Shown: positions 34,492 through 43,524 of the stretch, piece by piece
Layout of the letters: every line of letters starts with the position of its first letter
Numbering within the stretch: the stretch's first letter is position 1
Assembly (NCBI GenBank): GCA_965230515.1
Contig: OZ246007.1
Location: 2,542,001 to 2,606,000 of the forward strand
Source of the DNA: JAJFKB01 sp965230515
GTDB taxonomy: Bacteria > Pseudomonadota > Gammaproteobacteria > Pseudomonadales > IMCC2047
Length of the DNA: 64,000 nt
Direction of reading: 5' to 3'
Made by a program: the position numbers and the translations under genes
Notes under the pieces: generated by a model
The model's database searches: none
What the model was told of the DNA's origin: nothing
Seen by the model: the letters and a program-made list of their open reading frames with translations, nothing else

Positions 34492-36768
34492 ATGACGGAC
34501 GTCATTGAAATATCGGAAGAAGGGGTAGAGCGACTCTCTCTGAAAAAATATACAGAGGATGCTTACCTGAACTATTCCATGTATGTGATTCTTGATCGCG
34601 CATTGCCCCATATCGGTGATGGACTAAAGCCGGTGCAGCGACGAATTGTTTATGCGATGTCAGAACTGGGGCTTAAAGCTACGGCAAAATTTAAAAAATC
34701 AGCCAGAACTGTGGGGGATGTGTTGGGTAAGTTCCACCCCCATGGTGACAGTGCCTGCTATGAAGCGATGGTACTGATGGCGCAGTCATTTTCCTATCGT
34801 TATCCACTGGTAGACGGTCAGGGTAACTGGGGGTCGCCCGATGACCCCAAATCTTTCGCGGCGATGCGTTATACGGAATCAAGACTCGCACCATATGCGG
34901 AAGTGCTGCTGGCAGAGCTGGGTCAGGGTACGGTGGACTGGACGCTTAATTTTGATGGGACATTGCGAGAACCGGTGACATTGCCTGCGCGATTGCCCAA
35001 CGTGCTGCTCAACGGAAGTACTGGAATTGCGGTGGGTATGGCGACCGATATTCCTCCTCATAATCTAAAGGAAGTAGCCAGTGCCTGTATTCAGATGCTG
35101 GATAACCCGAAGGCAACCGTGGTACAACTGTGCGAGCAAATACAGGGCCCGGATTTTCCGACACAGGCGGAAATTATTACGCCACGTGAAGACATTATCA
35201 AAATGTATGAAACCGGTCGTGGTTCTTTGCGAATGCGTGCAACCTACGACATGGAGAGCAGCGATATTGTTGTTACAGCACTGCCTTATCAAGTGTCCGG
35301 CGCGAAGGTGCTGGAACAGATTGCCGGGCAGATGCAGTCAAAAAAGCTGCCTATGGTTTCCGATTTGCGTGATGAATCGGATCACGAAAATCCAACACGG
35401 CTGATTATTACACCGCGGTCTAACCGTGTCGATATCGAAGGGTTGATGGCACATCTGTTTGCCACAACTGATTTGGAACGTACCTATCGGGTTAACCTGA
35501 ACATGATTGGTCTGGATGGTCGGCCCAGGGTTCGCAGTTTAGTGGGTGTGCTGAGAGAATGGCTGACCTATCGTACGGAAGTGGTCAGGCGGAGACTGCA
35601 ACATCGGCTGGACCTGGTTCTGGATCGCCTGCATGTGCTGGATGGCTTGTTGATTGCGTATCTGAATATTGATGAAGTGATCGCCATTATACGCCATGAG
35701 GATAAGCCAAAGCCGGTGCTGATGGAGCGTTTTGATCTGTCATCTGTACAGGCGGAAGCAATACTGGATCTCAAGTTACGCCATTTGGCGAAACTGGAAG
35801 AGATGAAAATCCGGGGTGAGCAGTCAGAACTTGATCTGGAACGTATTGAGCTTGAGAAAATACTGGGTTCAAAGACACGGCTCAAGACGCTGATTAAAAA
35901 GGAGATTATTGCGGATGCTGAAAATTATGGTGACGAACGCCGTTCTCCTATAGTCGCGCGCACAGAAGCCCAGGCCTACCGGGAAACAGACCTGCTGACT
36001 TCAGAACCGATTACCGTGGTACTGTCCAAACAGGGCTGGGCGAGAGCGGCAAAAGGTCATGATATTGATGCCAGTGGATTAACCTATAAATCGGGTGATA
36101 CTTATCTGGCCCATGCTAAAGGGAGGAGCAATCAAAACGTTGTGTTTCTGGATTCCACAGGCAGGGCCTACACCGTGGCAGGTCATACCCTGCCATCGGC
36201 GAGGGGGCAGGGCGAGCCGTTAACCGGGCGTCTGAATGTACCCAGCGGTGCAATGTTTGAAGGTGTTGCCACAGGTGATCATGACGGGTTGCTGTTGATG
36301 GCATCAGATGCCGGTTATGGTTTTGTTACGCAGCTGGATAGCCTGGTTTCCAAGAACCGCTCCGGAAAGGCGGCAATCAGTCTACCAAAGGGCGCGCACG
36401 TATTAATGCCGGCCGGCATTGATAATCTTGAACAGCAGTGGCTGGCAGCTGTGAGCAATGAGGGTAGACTATTGGTGTTTCCGGTGAAGGATTTACCTAT
36501 GTTGGCCAGAGGCAAGGGTAATAAAATTATGCAGATTCCTCCCAAGCGTGTTGCCGAACGAGAGGAATTTATGATCGCGACTGCGGTGCTTTCAGAGAAA
36601 GACAGTCTGGTAGTACATGCAGGTAAGCGCTATATCAAGATCAAGTTCTCTGAACTGGAAAACTATTGCGGTGAACGTGGTAGAAGAGGAAATAAACTAC
36701 CCAGAGGGTTCCAGAAAGTTGACAGAGTAGAGGTTGAGAAAAAAATGAGTCAGGAGTCTGAAGTTTGA
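34492..36768 (+). CDS. parC: DNA topoisomerase IV subunit A
   Basis: DNA-cleaving subunit of topoisomerase IV. The winged-helix domain has IGDGLKPVQRRIVYAM, the HPHGDSACYEAMV segment and the catalytic tyrosine in AAMRYTESRL (Tyr127). The quinolone-resistance positions show Ser and Glu as in susceptible E. coli. The coiled-coil gate and a C-terminal beta-pinwheel with degenerate repeats (VLSKQGWARAAKGH and similar) follow. It has 758 residues. The stop TGA overlaps the serB TTG start. Confidence 0.97.
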   Translation: MTDVIEISEEGVERLSLKKYTEDAYLNYSMYVILDRALPHIGDGLKPVQRRIVYAMSELGLKATAKFKKSARTVGDVLGKFHPHGDSACYEAMVLMAQSFSYRYPLVDGQGNWGSPDDPKSFAAMRYTESRLAPYAEVLLAELGQGTVDWTLNFDGTLREPVTLPARLPNVLLNGSTGIAVGMATDIPPHNLKEVASACIQMLDNPKATVVQLCEQIQGPDFPTQAEIITPREDIIKMYETGRGSLRMRATYDMESSDIVVTALPYQVSGAKVLEQIAGQMQSKKLPMVSDLRDESDHENPTRLIITPRSNRVDIEGLMAHLFATTDLERTYRVNLNMIGLDGRPRVRSLVGVLREWLTYRTEVVRRRLQHRLDLVLDRLHVLDGLLIAYLNIDEVIAIIRHEDKPKPVLMERFDLSSVQAEAILDLKLRHLAKLEEMKIRGEQSELDLERIELEKILGSKTRLKTLIKKEIIADAENYGDERRSPIVARTEAQAYRETDLLTSEPITVVLSKQGWARAAKGHDIDASGLTYKSGDTYLAHAKGRSNQNVVFLDSTGRAYTVAGHTLPSARGQGEPLTGRLNVPSGAMFEGVATGDHDGLLLMASDAGYGFVTQLDSLVSKNRSGKAAISLPKGAHVLMPAGIDNLEQQWLAAVSNEGRLLVFPVKDLPMLARGKGNKIMQIPPKRVAEREEFMIATAVLSEKDSLVVHAGKRYIKIKFSELENYCGERGRRGNKLPRGFQKVDRVEVEKKMSQESEV

Positions 36769-37985
36769 ACAAGCTTTATCTTATCAATGTCAGTGGTCAG
36801 GATCGTCCTGGAGTGACGGCATCATTGACCAAAATATTATCAACAGACCAGGCTCAGGTATTGGATATTGGTCAGGCTGTTATCCATGACAGTCTTTCGT
36901 TGGGAATACTGGTGTTGGCTGGGAATGGATGCGATGCGGATAAAATGGTCCACAATATAGAGCAGCTTGCCGCGCAATTGGATATCGAGGTTGGAGTTCA
37001 GCCTATCGCGGAGAGCGACTATGATCATTGGGTGGATGAGCAGGAAAAACCGCGCCATATTGTCACGGTATTGGGAAGAGTTATCGCGGCAGAGCATATT
37101 GCGCGTATCAGTCAGGAAGTGGCCAGGCATGATCTCAATATCGATAAGATTAACCGGTTGTCCGGTCGGGTTGCGCTGCATACAGACCAGAATAAGAGTA
37201 AAGCCTGTGTCGAGTTCTCGTTGCGTGGTGAGCCGGCGGATATTCAGGCACTGCGAGCTGACTTTCTGAGTATCGCGACTGAGTTTGATATCGATATCGC
37301 CTATCAGGAAGATAATATTTACCGTCGTTATCGCCGTCTGGTTGTATTCGATATGGACTCGACCCTGATTGAGGCAGAGGTGATTGACGAGTTGGCAAAA
37401 GAAGCAGGTGTCGGTGAGGAAGTATCCAAAATCACTGAACAGGCAATGCGCGGTGAAATCGACTTTAAAGAGAGTTTTCGAAGGCGTGTGGCGCTGCTTA
37501 AGGGGCTGGATGAATCGGTGCTGGAGCGGGTGGCACAACGCATCAAAATGACTGAGGGCGCAGAGCTGCTGATTTCGACGCTTAGCTCTTTGGGTTATAA
37601 AACAGGGATTCTTTCCGGTGGCTTCAGCTATTTTGCGGAGCGTCTTCAGAAGCGACTGGGGATTGACTATATTCACGCCAATGAACTGGAAATTGAAAAC
37701 GGAAAAGTTACGGGTGAGGTCTCCGGGCAGATTGTTGACGGTCAGCATAAAGCCGAACTGTTAAAACAGATAGCATGCCAGGAAAATATCACCCTGGAGC
37801 AGGTGATCGCTGTGGGGGATGGGGCAAATGATTTGCCGATGCTCAGCCTGGCCGGGCTGGGGATTGCCTTTCGTGCCAAACCTGTGGTTCGCCAGACGGC
37901 CAAGCAGGCGATTTCAAATTTGGGTCTGGATGGTATTTTATATTTGATCGGTTTTCGGGACCGTGACTGGTTTGACGGCACCTAA
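36765..37985 (+). CDS. serB: Phosphoserine phosphatase with N-terminal ACT domains
   Basis: Last enzyme of serine synthesis. The N-terminal half (about 1-180) has tandem ACT-like folds (LINVSGQDRPGVTASLT and HIVTVLGRVIAAEHI), as in Pseudomonas and mycobacterial SerB and longer than E. coli SerB (322). The HAD domain has the nucleophile motif FDMDSTLIEAE near residue 196, the Ser/Thr segment ILSGGFSYF and GDGANDLPML. It has 406 residues. It starts with TTG, overlapping the parC stop, with AGGAG 8 bases upstream. Confidence 0.95.
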   Translation: MNKLYLINVSGQDRPGVTASLTKILSTDQAQVLDIGQAVIHDSLSLGILVLAGNGCDADKMVHNIEQLAAQLDIEVGVQPIAESDYDHWVDEQEKPRHIVTVLGRVIAAEHIARISQEVARHDLNIDKINRLSGRVALHTDQNKSKACVEFSLRGEPADIQALRADFLSIATEFDIDIAYQEDNIYRRYRRLVVFDMDSTLIEAEVIDELAKEAGVGEEVSKITEQAMRGEIDFKESFRRRVALLKGLDESVLERVAQRIKMTEGAELLISTLSSLGYKTGILSGGFSYFAERLQKRLGIDYIHANELEIENGKVTGEVSGQIVDGQHKAELLKQIACQENITLEQVIAVGDGANDLPMLSLAGLGIAFRAKPVVRQTAKQAISNLGLDGILYLIGFRDRDWFDGT

Positions 37986-38081
37986 CGCAGGCTTATGTTT
38001 GCCAAAATGGATGGAATGAGCAGGCACCGCGCTAATCAATAGCGCCTCTGATATCATTCAACCCCCTGATAAAAATGCGAT

Positions 38082-38123
38082 ACCGGGGAAAAGCCCGGGT
38101 GAAACGGGATACTGCTTCAGTAT
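38082..38123 (+). other. Structured non-coding stretch in the serB-mscS spacer
   Basis: The 338-base spacer between serB and the mscS-like gene holds no ORF. Two adjacent hairpins can form: ACCGGG/CCCGGT-like (38082-38100, one bulge) and ATACTG-CTT-CAGTAT (38109-38123). There is no U-tract. It may be the serB transcript end or part of a leader. A vague resemblance of GGGTGAAACGGGATACTGC to a cobalamin-riboswitch core was not convincing. Confidence 0.3.
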
Positions 38124-38184
38124 TTACGCATTGCTGCCTTGAATGGGGTGAAGGGCAGGCCCCAATTGTAAACTCTCGTAAACC

Positions 38185-38217
38185 TTTGGTTTGGCTACCA
38201 AATCTGTGTGGTATTCT
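38185..38217 (+). promoter_or_regulatory. Candidate promoter/operator upstream of the MscS gene
   Basis: Perfect inverted repeat TTTGGT-TTGGCT-ACCAAA (38185-38202), overlapping a possible -35 TTTGGC (38190-38195) and followed after 16 bases by TATTCT (38212-38217). The dyad is placed where a repressor or activator could act. The leader to the ATG would be about 100 bases. Confidence 0.35.
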
Positions 38218-38323
38218 GTAATCTGTAGTCCTGTAAGATCAGTCTATAGCATTTAGAGAGTGTTGGCTGATCAGACAGTTAAAGGGCTCTACCTGAATAA
38301 GAAAATTTGCGGGAGAAAAGATA

Positions 38324-39151
38324 ATGGAAATGCTGGAGTCAAATTCACAAAAACTTATTGAACTGGTGTTGTTATACGGACCAAAACTGTTGTGGGCGAT
38401 TGTCGTTCTCTTTGTCGGCTTTTGGGTTATCAAGAAGGTGACGGTGTTAATGGACCTGGCGATGACCAAAAAAGAGGTCGAGGTAACGCTTAAACTATTC
38501 CTGATGAACCTGGTTTCGATTCTATTAAAGGCACTACTGTTCATCAGCGTAGCATCTATGGTGGGCATTGAGACCACTTCATTTATTGCAGTGCTGGGTG
38601 CTGCCGGCCTGGCTGTGGGTCTGGCGTTACAGGGCAGTCTTTCCAATTTTGCCGGTGGGGTGTTACTGCTGCTGTTTAAACCCTATAAAGTAGGGGATTT
38701 TATTGAAACACAGGGGCATTCGGGGACGGTAAATGCCATACAGATTTTTAATACTATCCTGAAAACAGGTGATAATAAAACGATCATCATACCCAATGGC
38801 CCGATTGCCAATAGCAGTCTGATCAATTACTCAACGGAGGAAAACCGCAGGGTCGATATGGTGTTTGGTATTGGATATGGTGATGACATCGATCAGGCAA
38901 AGGGTTTGCTGCAACAGCTAATTGATCAGGATGACAGGATTCTCAAGGAGCCGGCATCCGCGATATTGTGTGCCGAATTGGCGGATAGCTCGGTTAATTT
39001 CAATGTCAGGGTGTGGGTCAATGCTTCGGATTACTGGGGTGTTTACTTCGATATGCAGGAAGCCGTAAAAAAACGTTTCGATCAGGAAGGGATCAGTATC
39101 CCATTTCCGCAGCAAGATGTTTATATGCACCAGGTGCCCACCTCCTCGTAG
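38324..39151 (+). CDS. mscS: Small-conductance mechanosensitive channel, MscS family
   Basis: Heptameric inner-membrane tension valve that releases solutes on hypo-osmotic shock. Three transmembrane helices; the pore helix TM3 shows the Gly/Ala-rich pattern GAAGLAVGLALQGSLSNFAGG. The MscS beta domain follows (KPYKVGDFIETQGHSGTV, NKTIIIPNGPIANSSLINYS) and the alpha/beta C-domain ends near VYMHQ. It has 275 residues (E. coli MscS 286). GGGAG lies upstream of the ATG. It is isolated between a long spacer and a strong terminator. Confidence 0.94.
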   Translation: MEMLESNSQKLIELVLLYGPKLLWAIVVLFVGFWVIKKVTVLMDLAMTKKEVEVTLKLFLMNLVSILLKALLFISVASMVGIETTSFIAVLGAAGLAVGLALQGSLSNFAGGVLLLLFKPYKVGDFIETQGHSGTVNAIQIFNTILKTGDNKTIIIPNGPIANSSLINYSTEENRRVDMVFGIGYGDDIDQAKGLLQQLIDQDDRILKEPASAILCAELADSSVNFNVRVWVNASDYWGVYFDMQEAVKKRFDQEGISIPFPQQDVYMHQVPTSS

Positions 39152-39166
39152 CGTAGGTGTCATAGT

Positions 39167-39192
39167 AAAAAAGGGGCTTAATGCCCCTTTTT
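39167..39192. terminator. Bidirectional intrinsic terminator between mscS and fimX
   Basis: AAAAAAGGGGC, loop TTAAT, GCCCCTTTTT: a perfect GC stem flanked by A- and T-runs, so it reads as an intrinsic terminator on both strands. It lies 15 bases after the mscS stop and 18 bases outside the fimX stop. Confidence 0.92.
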
Positions 39193-39210
39193 ATCTCGCC
39201 ACAGTGGTTT

Positions 39211-41289
39211 TTATTCATCGTCATCTTCTGTTGAGAAATCATAATCCATCGCTGTGCTGGGTTGTTGAATATAGTAACCCTGAATATAGTTAATACCCGC
39301 CTGCCAAAGGGTAGGGAGAAGGCTTGCTGAATCCACGAGCGGTGCAACCGTTAGTATGCCCTGAGTATGGAGAGAACTGACCAGTGTCTTCAATTCCTCT
39401 TTGGTTTCTTCGCTGTTACCCAGTTCTGTTACGTACGAACCATCTATTTTGACAAAGCTCGCAGGCAGATGTTTAAGCGTGTTAAAGGGGTTAAGCGCTC
39501 TGCCAAAATGGGTGATGGCTGCCTTACACTGCAGTTCATTAGCCCCTTTTATAAATTCTTTTGCTTCTTTGAGATGTGCAGTGGCATCTGTTTCGCTTAT
39601 CTGGAAAATGACGCTATCGCCGGGTAAGCGTGCGTCACTAAGCAGCTGGCTGACCCAGGGTAGCAGTGTACTGTCCAGAATTGTTTCACAGGTGAGATTA
39701 ATGAACAGATGGGTTTTGTGACCCTTGGACAGATGAGCTCCGAGCTTGCTGATGGATTGTTCTATCACCCAGCGGTCAATCTCTTTTGATAAGCCCTGAT
39801 TTGAAGCTGTTTGCAGAAACTCTGCAGGAGAGATATCTTCACCGGTGTCTCCGCTCATTCTCAGCAAAATTTCATAATGCTCTCCGGAATCACCCCGTAA
39901 ACTGACGATAGGCTGAAACACCAGCTTAAACAGTTCGTTCTTAATGGCATCTTCCAGTCGTGCCATGATTTGTTGGTCATGTGCAGCACTCTGCTCCTGA
40001 GTGCTGTGTAACTGCACCGCGTTACCCTTTCCGGTATGGGCTGTGATAAAGGCAGCGGCTTCTTTGGCCTTATTGATAATTTCAGCCGAGTCGTGTGTGC
40101 TTTCATTGACGTTGGAAATTCCCACACTGACAGTGATGTTTACTGTTTCACCGGAGATTTCGGAACGGTTTGCAGCGACCTCTTTACAGATTCTATCGCC
40201 CAATGCCAGCACTGATTGAGTATCCAGGCCATACACCAGGGCGGCAAAGCTGTAATCTCCGATACGGGCAAGCATGTTGGGGGCGACCACGACTTGCTGC
40301 AGAACTCGTGCGATATCTACCAGAATCAAGTTTGTTGCTGAGGCACCAACCCGGTTTTTAATAGGTATAAATTCATCAAGCTGAATATAGAGAACCCTGC
40401 TTTCCTCTTTGCTCTGTGCAGCTTTTTCGATGGCCTTATCGACATAGTTTTTAAAGGAAAACTGGTTTTGTAAGCCGGTAATAATATCCTGACTGTCTGT
40501 TTCTGCCGTTTCAGATGATTCGCCACCCGTGCGTATGATGATTTGCGTACAATTCTCGCCATCGTAACGAGCCGGAGAAAAGTGCATTTTTGCGGCAAAT
40601 TTAGAACTGTCGTCTCGCACACCCATAAAACTGAATTCATCGGTATCCGTTTTGCCCTCGGAGTAGCTCTTCAGGAACGTCTTGAATTCATTCTGCTCAT
40701 CGCTGACTACCATATCCATTAGTGGCATGCCTTCCAGGTCTTCAAAATCAGCATAGCCAAACATTTCGATGTAGGTGTGGTTGGCATAGATGTGCATGCC
40801 GTCATGGACGTAAGCAATGGCATCTCGGGAGCTGTCGAGTAATAGATGGCAGCGCTTCTCCACTTCGCGTAACCGAATTTCTGCTTTTCGTCGGGATCTC
40901 CTTTGCTGCAGATTATCCAGCTCACGCAGAATAATCAGTTTAAGTCTGGCTTTATCTTCCAGAAGAACGGCATCCTTCATGCCCGCTTCCAGAGCGTCAA
41001 TGACCAACTGTGCTTCCAGGTTGTCGCTTAGCAGAATGAGTGGGATATCCTGCTCTACATTTTTTATCTCATTCTGTATTTCAAAAGCACTGGGCTCAGT
41101 GCACTTGGTATGTGCGAGACAAAGATCCCAGGTTTTGTTATGTAGCAGTTCTGCGAATTGCTCGGGAGACTCGATCATTTGGGCCTGCGTAGCGCGTCCA
41201 GCATTACGTAACAGGTTTACCAGGTCTTCAGCATCATTCTGCGAAGTTTCCAGTATAAGTAATCGGACGGCCTCTTTATTATTCTGCAT
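39211..41289 (-). CDS. fimX: FimX-like degenerate GGDEF/EAL c-di-GMP effector
   Basis: Likely c-di-GMP receptor controlling type IV pilus assembly. Domain order: degenerate REC (about 1-120), PAS (about 145-250), GGDEF and EAL. The GGDEF motif is replaced by GDYSF, and the EAL motif by EIL (HYEILLRM); the downstream DDFG motif reads THFG. Both catalytic activities should therefore be lost, as in Pseudomonas FimX, whose length (691) is near this one (692). The C-terminus is acidic. The start is ATG at 41289; a TTG at 41310 is possible. Synteny with serB, psd and rhodanese genes matches the Pseudomonas fimX neighbourhood as I remember it. Confidence 0.85.
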   Translation of the reverse strand: MQNNKEAVRLLILETSQNDAEDLVNLLRNAGRATQAQMIESPEQFAELLHNKTWDLCLAHTKCTEPSAFEIQNEIKNVEQDIPLILLSDNLEAQLVIDALEAGMKDAVLLEDKARLKLIILRELDNLQQRRSRRKAEIRLREVEKRCHLLLDSSRDAIAYVHDGMHIYANHTYIEMFGYADFEDLEGMPLMDMVVSDEQNEFKTFLKSYSEGKTDTDEFSFMGVRDDSSKFAAKMHFSPARYDGENCTQIIIRTGGESSETAETDSQDIITGLQNQFSFKNYVDKAIEKAAQSKEESRVLYIQLDEFIPIKNRVGASATNLILVDIARVLQQVVVAPNMLARIGDYSFAALVYGLDTQSVLALGDRICKEVAANRSEISGETVNITVSVGISNVNESTHDSAEIINKAKEAAAFITAHTGKGNAVQLHSTQEQSAAHDQQIMARLEDAIKNELFKLVFQPIVSLRGDSGEHYEILLRMSGDTGEDISPAEFLQTASNQGLSKEIDRWVIEQSISKLGAHLSKGHKTHLFINLTCETILDSTLLPWVSQLLSDARLPGDSVIFQISETDATAHLKEAKEFIKGANELQCKAAITHFGRALNPFNTLKHLPASFVKIDGSYVTELGNSEETKEELKTLVSSLHTQGILTVAPLVDSASLLPTLWQAGINYIQGYYIQQPSTAMDYDFSTEDDDE

Positions 41290-41409
41290 TGATCTACTGC
41301 TAATACCCAAAGTTTTTAAAATACCTAAGACTGCTGTTATTTAAACCAATATTTCGTCCTGGCTCTTACTCCGCACCCATATCTTGTACAGTTGGATAGA
41401 TCAGAGCCG

Positions 41410-43227
41410 TTATATGTCTGGCCAAAGATCTTCAATATTATCATCCGATTCATCCCTAAGATCAGATTCAGTATCCGGCTCATATACGAATTGACTAAAA
41501 CTCCCTGTGGAGGTAAGCCTTTCCCTCAAATAGCCATGTGATACTTCACCGTATTGATTAATGATAATCTTTACGCCTGACTTAAATGGCAGGTTGGGTG
41601 TAAAAATTGAAGCGGGTTGATTCATGGACTGTAGCGCGGGCAGCAGAAGTGCTCTCATATAGTCAGACCTGCGCTTCGCTTTGGTTACCACCTTCGCGCC
41701 ACAGGGGATTGCACCAGGCGCGATCAGCTCGATGCCCATTAAAGTCTCGGCCGGATTGTTCTGGCTCAACCAGCGCACGACCCCTATGCTCCAGGTATGA
41801 CTGGTTCCTTCGTTAATGCCCACCAACTCTCCTGTTTTAACCTCAGGGGGCACACTGTCCCGCCAGTTAATACAGTAGCCATTGGGGCTGGTATCTACCA
41901 GCTGAGCCTCAAAAGTGGTTGCCTCGTGAGACAATTTTGAGGGGGAGGGCTGTGGCGTGCTATTTTTTTCCTTGGTGACCGCTTCATAGTTGATGGTGTC
42001 ATACCCGCCATTTGCCGAATCAGTATAGCTGTGCCGGTCTACATCAAAGCCTGCAGCCCATTGGTCAATCTGCTCGCTTTCCGAGTGGACCTCTTTTGCT
42101 GCGTAATGCTCCTTCAGCTCTTCTTTTTTACCGCTCTCTAACTGCGCGATAAAATCGACACCACCGGAAACAAAATAGTGGGTGGCACTAAACCCGATAC
42201 AGAGTTTAATGGGCTTATTGCTCGGTACACGGGAGAAGGCTCTCTCCGTAAGAGATTCCCATGCGCTGACTAGAAATCTCACTAAATCCTGGGAAACTGT
42301 TTGTGGCACTGTAATCCCTTTAACAAAAGCGTCATGGTCGGAATCACTTTGTGACAGATATTCATTGAGCAGTGACAACAGCTGTTTAAGATCTACGCCA
42401 CGATAGAAGGGGGTGAGTTTTCGCCTGGCCAGATCTCGATGAATGGGAGGGGCGTCATTGCCAAGGTTAACGACAAACACCGAATCACTCTCAGCAGAGA
42501 TGATATTAACCTGCTTGCTCCACATCTCTGTCGCTTCATAGATACTCATGATATCGCGCTGCCTGATCTGGTTGGCTCTGCAGCAACCCAGCATCAGGGC
42601 TCTTTTATATGCATCAGCAATACAGGATTTTGTTAAGAACTGGTTTTCGCGATCCTCGATCGCTGTATCAAGGATGCTGTTTGCCTCAGCGATCAGGTAA
42701 AGCTGGTGGATCTCTTTCCAGGCACGTTCCGGAGCAGGTATATACAGTTGGCAGGCTCGAACAATGGATTTGGTCAGTATGGAGATAGCCCTGTGAATCG
42801 CCAGTGTGGATACTTTCTTCGTTTTTCTTGAAGTAAGGGAGTGATCCAGTTTGCTATTGTCTGATACTACGATTTTATAACCGGTTGCCAAATGGTGATC
42901 GAGAGCCATTGCCAGGCGTGATACTTTTTTGGCTTTTTCCGGCAACAGAATCGGCTGGTTCAGGTAGTATTTACTGAGTGCACTGCCGATAAAGTTGATT
43001 GGAGTGCGCAATAGCTCCAGAAGTTTGATCCGCACATCAGGCTCTACAACGAGTTGGTTCAATTCAATGATGGCATGGTAAAGCTGCCTGGAGGCTTCGC
43101 CCAGGTTCACCATCGGTAGCTGTTCGATCCATTCGCCGAGATGTCGTGGGGTTGGTTCGCAGAACGAGAGCGTATGTAGCGTACGATCCGGGATTACAAA
43201 ATTTTCAGGGGCTTGCTCACGGGACAT
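41410..43227 (-). CDS. 605-residue protein with C-terminal PilZ-like motif
   Basis: I do not recognise the family by name. The first 330 residues are helical and soluble-looking, with no signal or membrane segment, and contain a Cys-rich short stretch ALMLGCCRANQ. A low-complexity linker (about 380-430, Ser/Thr/Lys rich) leads to a beta-rich C-terminal domain with DTSPNG at 445-450, a perfect D/NxSxxG PilZ signature, followed by GVVRWL and GIELIAPGA as in PilZ barrels. An RxxxR partner is not obvious. It ends in an acidic tail like its neighbour FimX, to which it is 120 bases upstream in the same direction. A FimX-linked c-di-GMP role is an inference. Confidence 0.7.
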   Translation of the reverse strand: MSREQAPENFVIPDRTLHTLSFCEPTPRHLGEWIEQLPMVNLGEASRQLYHAIIELNQLVVEPDVRIKLLELLRTPINFIGSALSKYYLNQPILLPEKAKKVSRLAMALDHHLATGYKIVVSDNSKLDHSLTSRKTKKVSTLAIHRAISILTKSIVRACQLYIPAPERAWKEIHQLYLIAEANSILDTAIEDRENQFLTKSCIADAYKRALMLGCCRANQIRQRDIMSIYEATEMWSKQVNIISAESDSVFVVNLGNDAPPIHRDLARRKLTPFYRGVDLKQLLSLLNEYLSQSDSDHDAFVKGITVPQTVSQDLVRFLVSAWESLTERAFSRVPSNKPIKLCIGFSATHYFVSGGVDFIAQLESGKKEELKEHYAAKEVHSESEQIDQWAAGFDVDRHSYTDSANGGYDTINYEAVTKEKNSTPQPSPSKLSHEATTFEAQLVDTSPNGYCINWRDSVPPEVKTGELVGINEGTSHTWSIGVVRWLSQNNPAETLMGIELIAPGAIPCGAKVVTKAKRRSDYMRALLLPALQSMNQPASIFTPNLPFKSGVKIIINQYGEVSHGYLRERLTSTGSFSQFVYEPDTESDLRDESDDNIEDLWPDI

Positions 43228-43468
43228 TCAGTTACTTCCAGGTTAATAAATCGGTATTACGGGAGCACAATTATAGGGCATCATGTTGATAATGTTTGTA
43301 AGTTATCCGCTATTTTTTCCACTCTCTGCCTTATCCTTTCATGATGCAAGAAGCAAACAGATGACAGCGTCTCTTTCCTTTGTTTATTAAAAGGTATCTA
43401 ATGCAGCTATCCTTTTTAAATCAACAATTTCCGTTCGTTCCTTTAGAATATAGGCATAACTTGGGGTT

Positions 43469-43488
43469 TTAGCCAGTTGACCGGCTAA
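43469..43488 (-). terminator. Weak stem-loop after epmB; otherwise empty spacer
   Basis: TTAGCC-GGTCAACT-GGCTAA on the minus strand, about 37 bases after the epmB stop; no U-tract. The 297-base spacer (43228-43524) also contains TTAAAAGG...CCTTTTTAA (43387-43419), another loose dyad with A/T flanks, and probably the promoter of the 605-residue gene. No ORF is supported. Confidence 0.3.
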
Positions 43489-43524
43489 TTATTTCAGGAA
43501 TTAATCGTTTATAGCCGGTTTAAT

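Noticed and set aside
33874..34611. 245-codon antisense frame over the parE end and parC start
   Set aside because: Covers conserved TOPRIM coding sequence on the other strand; no ribosome site or recognisable domain.
36840..37748. 302-codon open frame antisense to serB
   Set aside because: It lies wholly within serB, whose domains are clear; composition looks like a reverse-frame shadow and no family motif is seen.
38076..38130. Cobalamin-riboswitch-like core
   Set aside because: Only a short patch resembles the consensus; supporting stems are missing and the downstream gene is a mechanosensitive channel.
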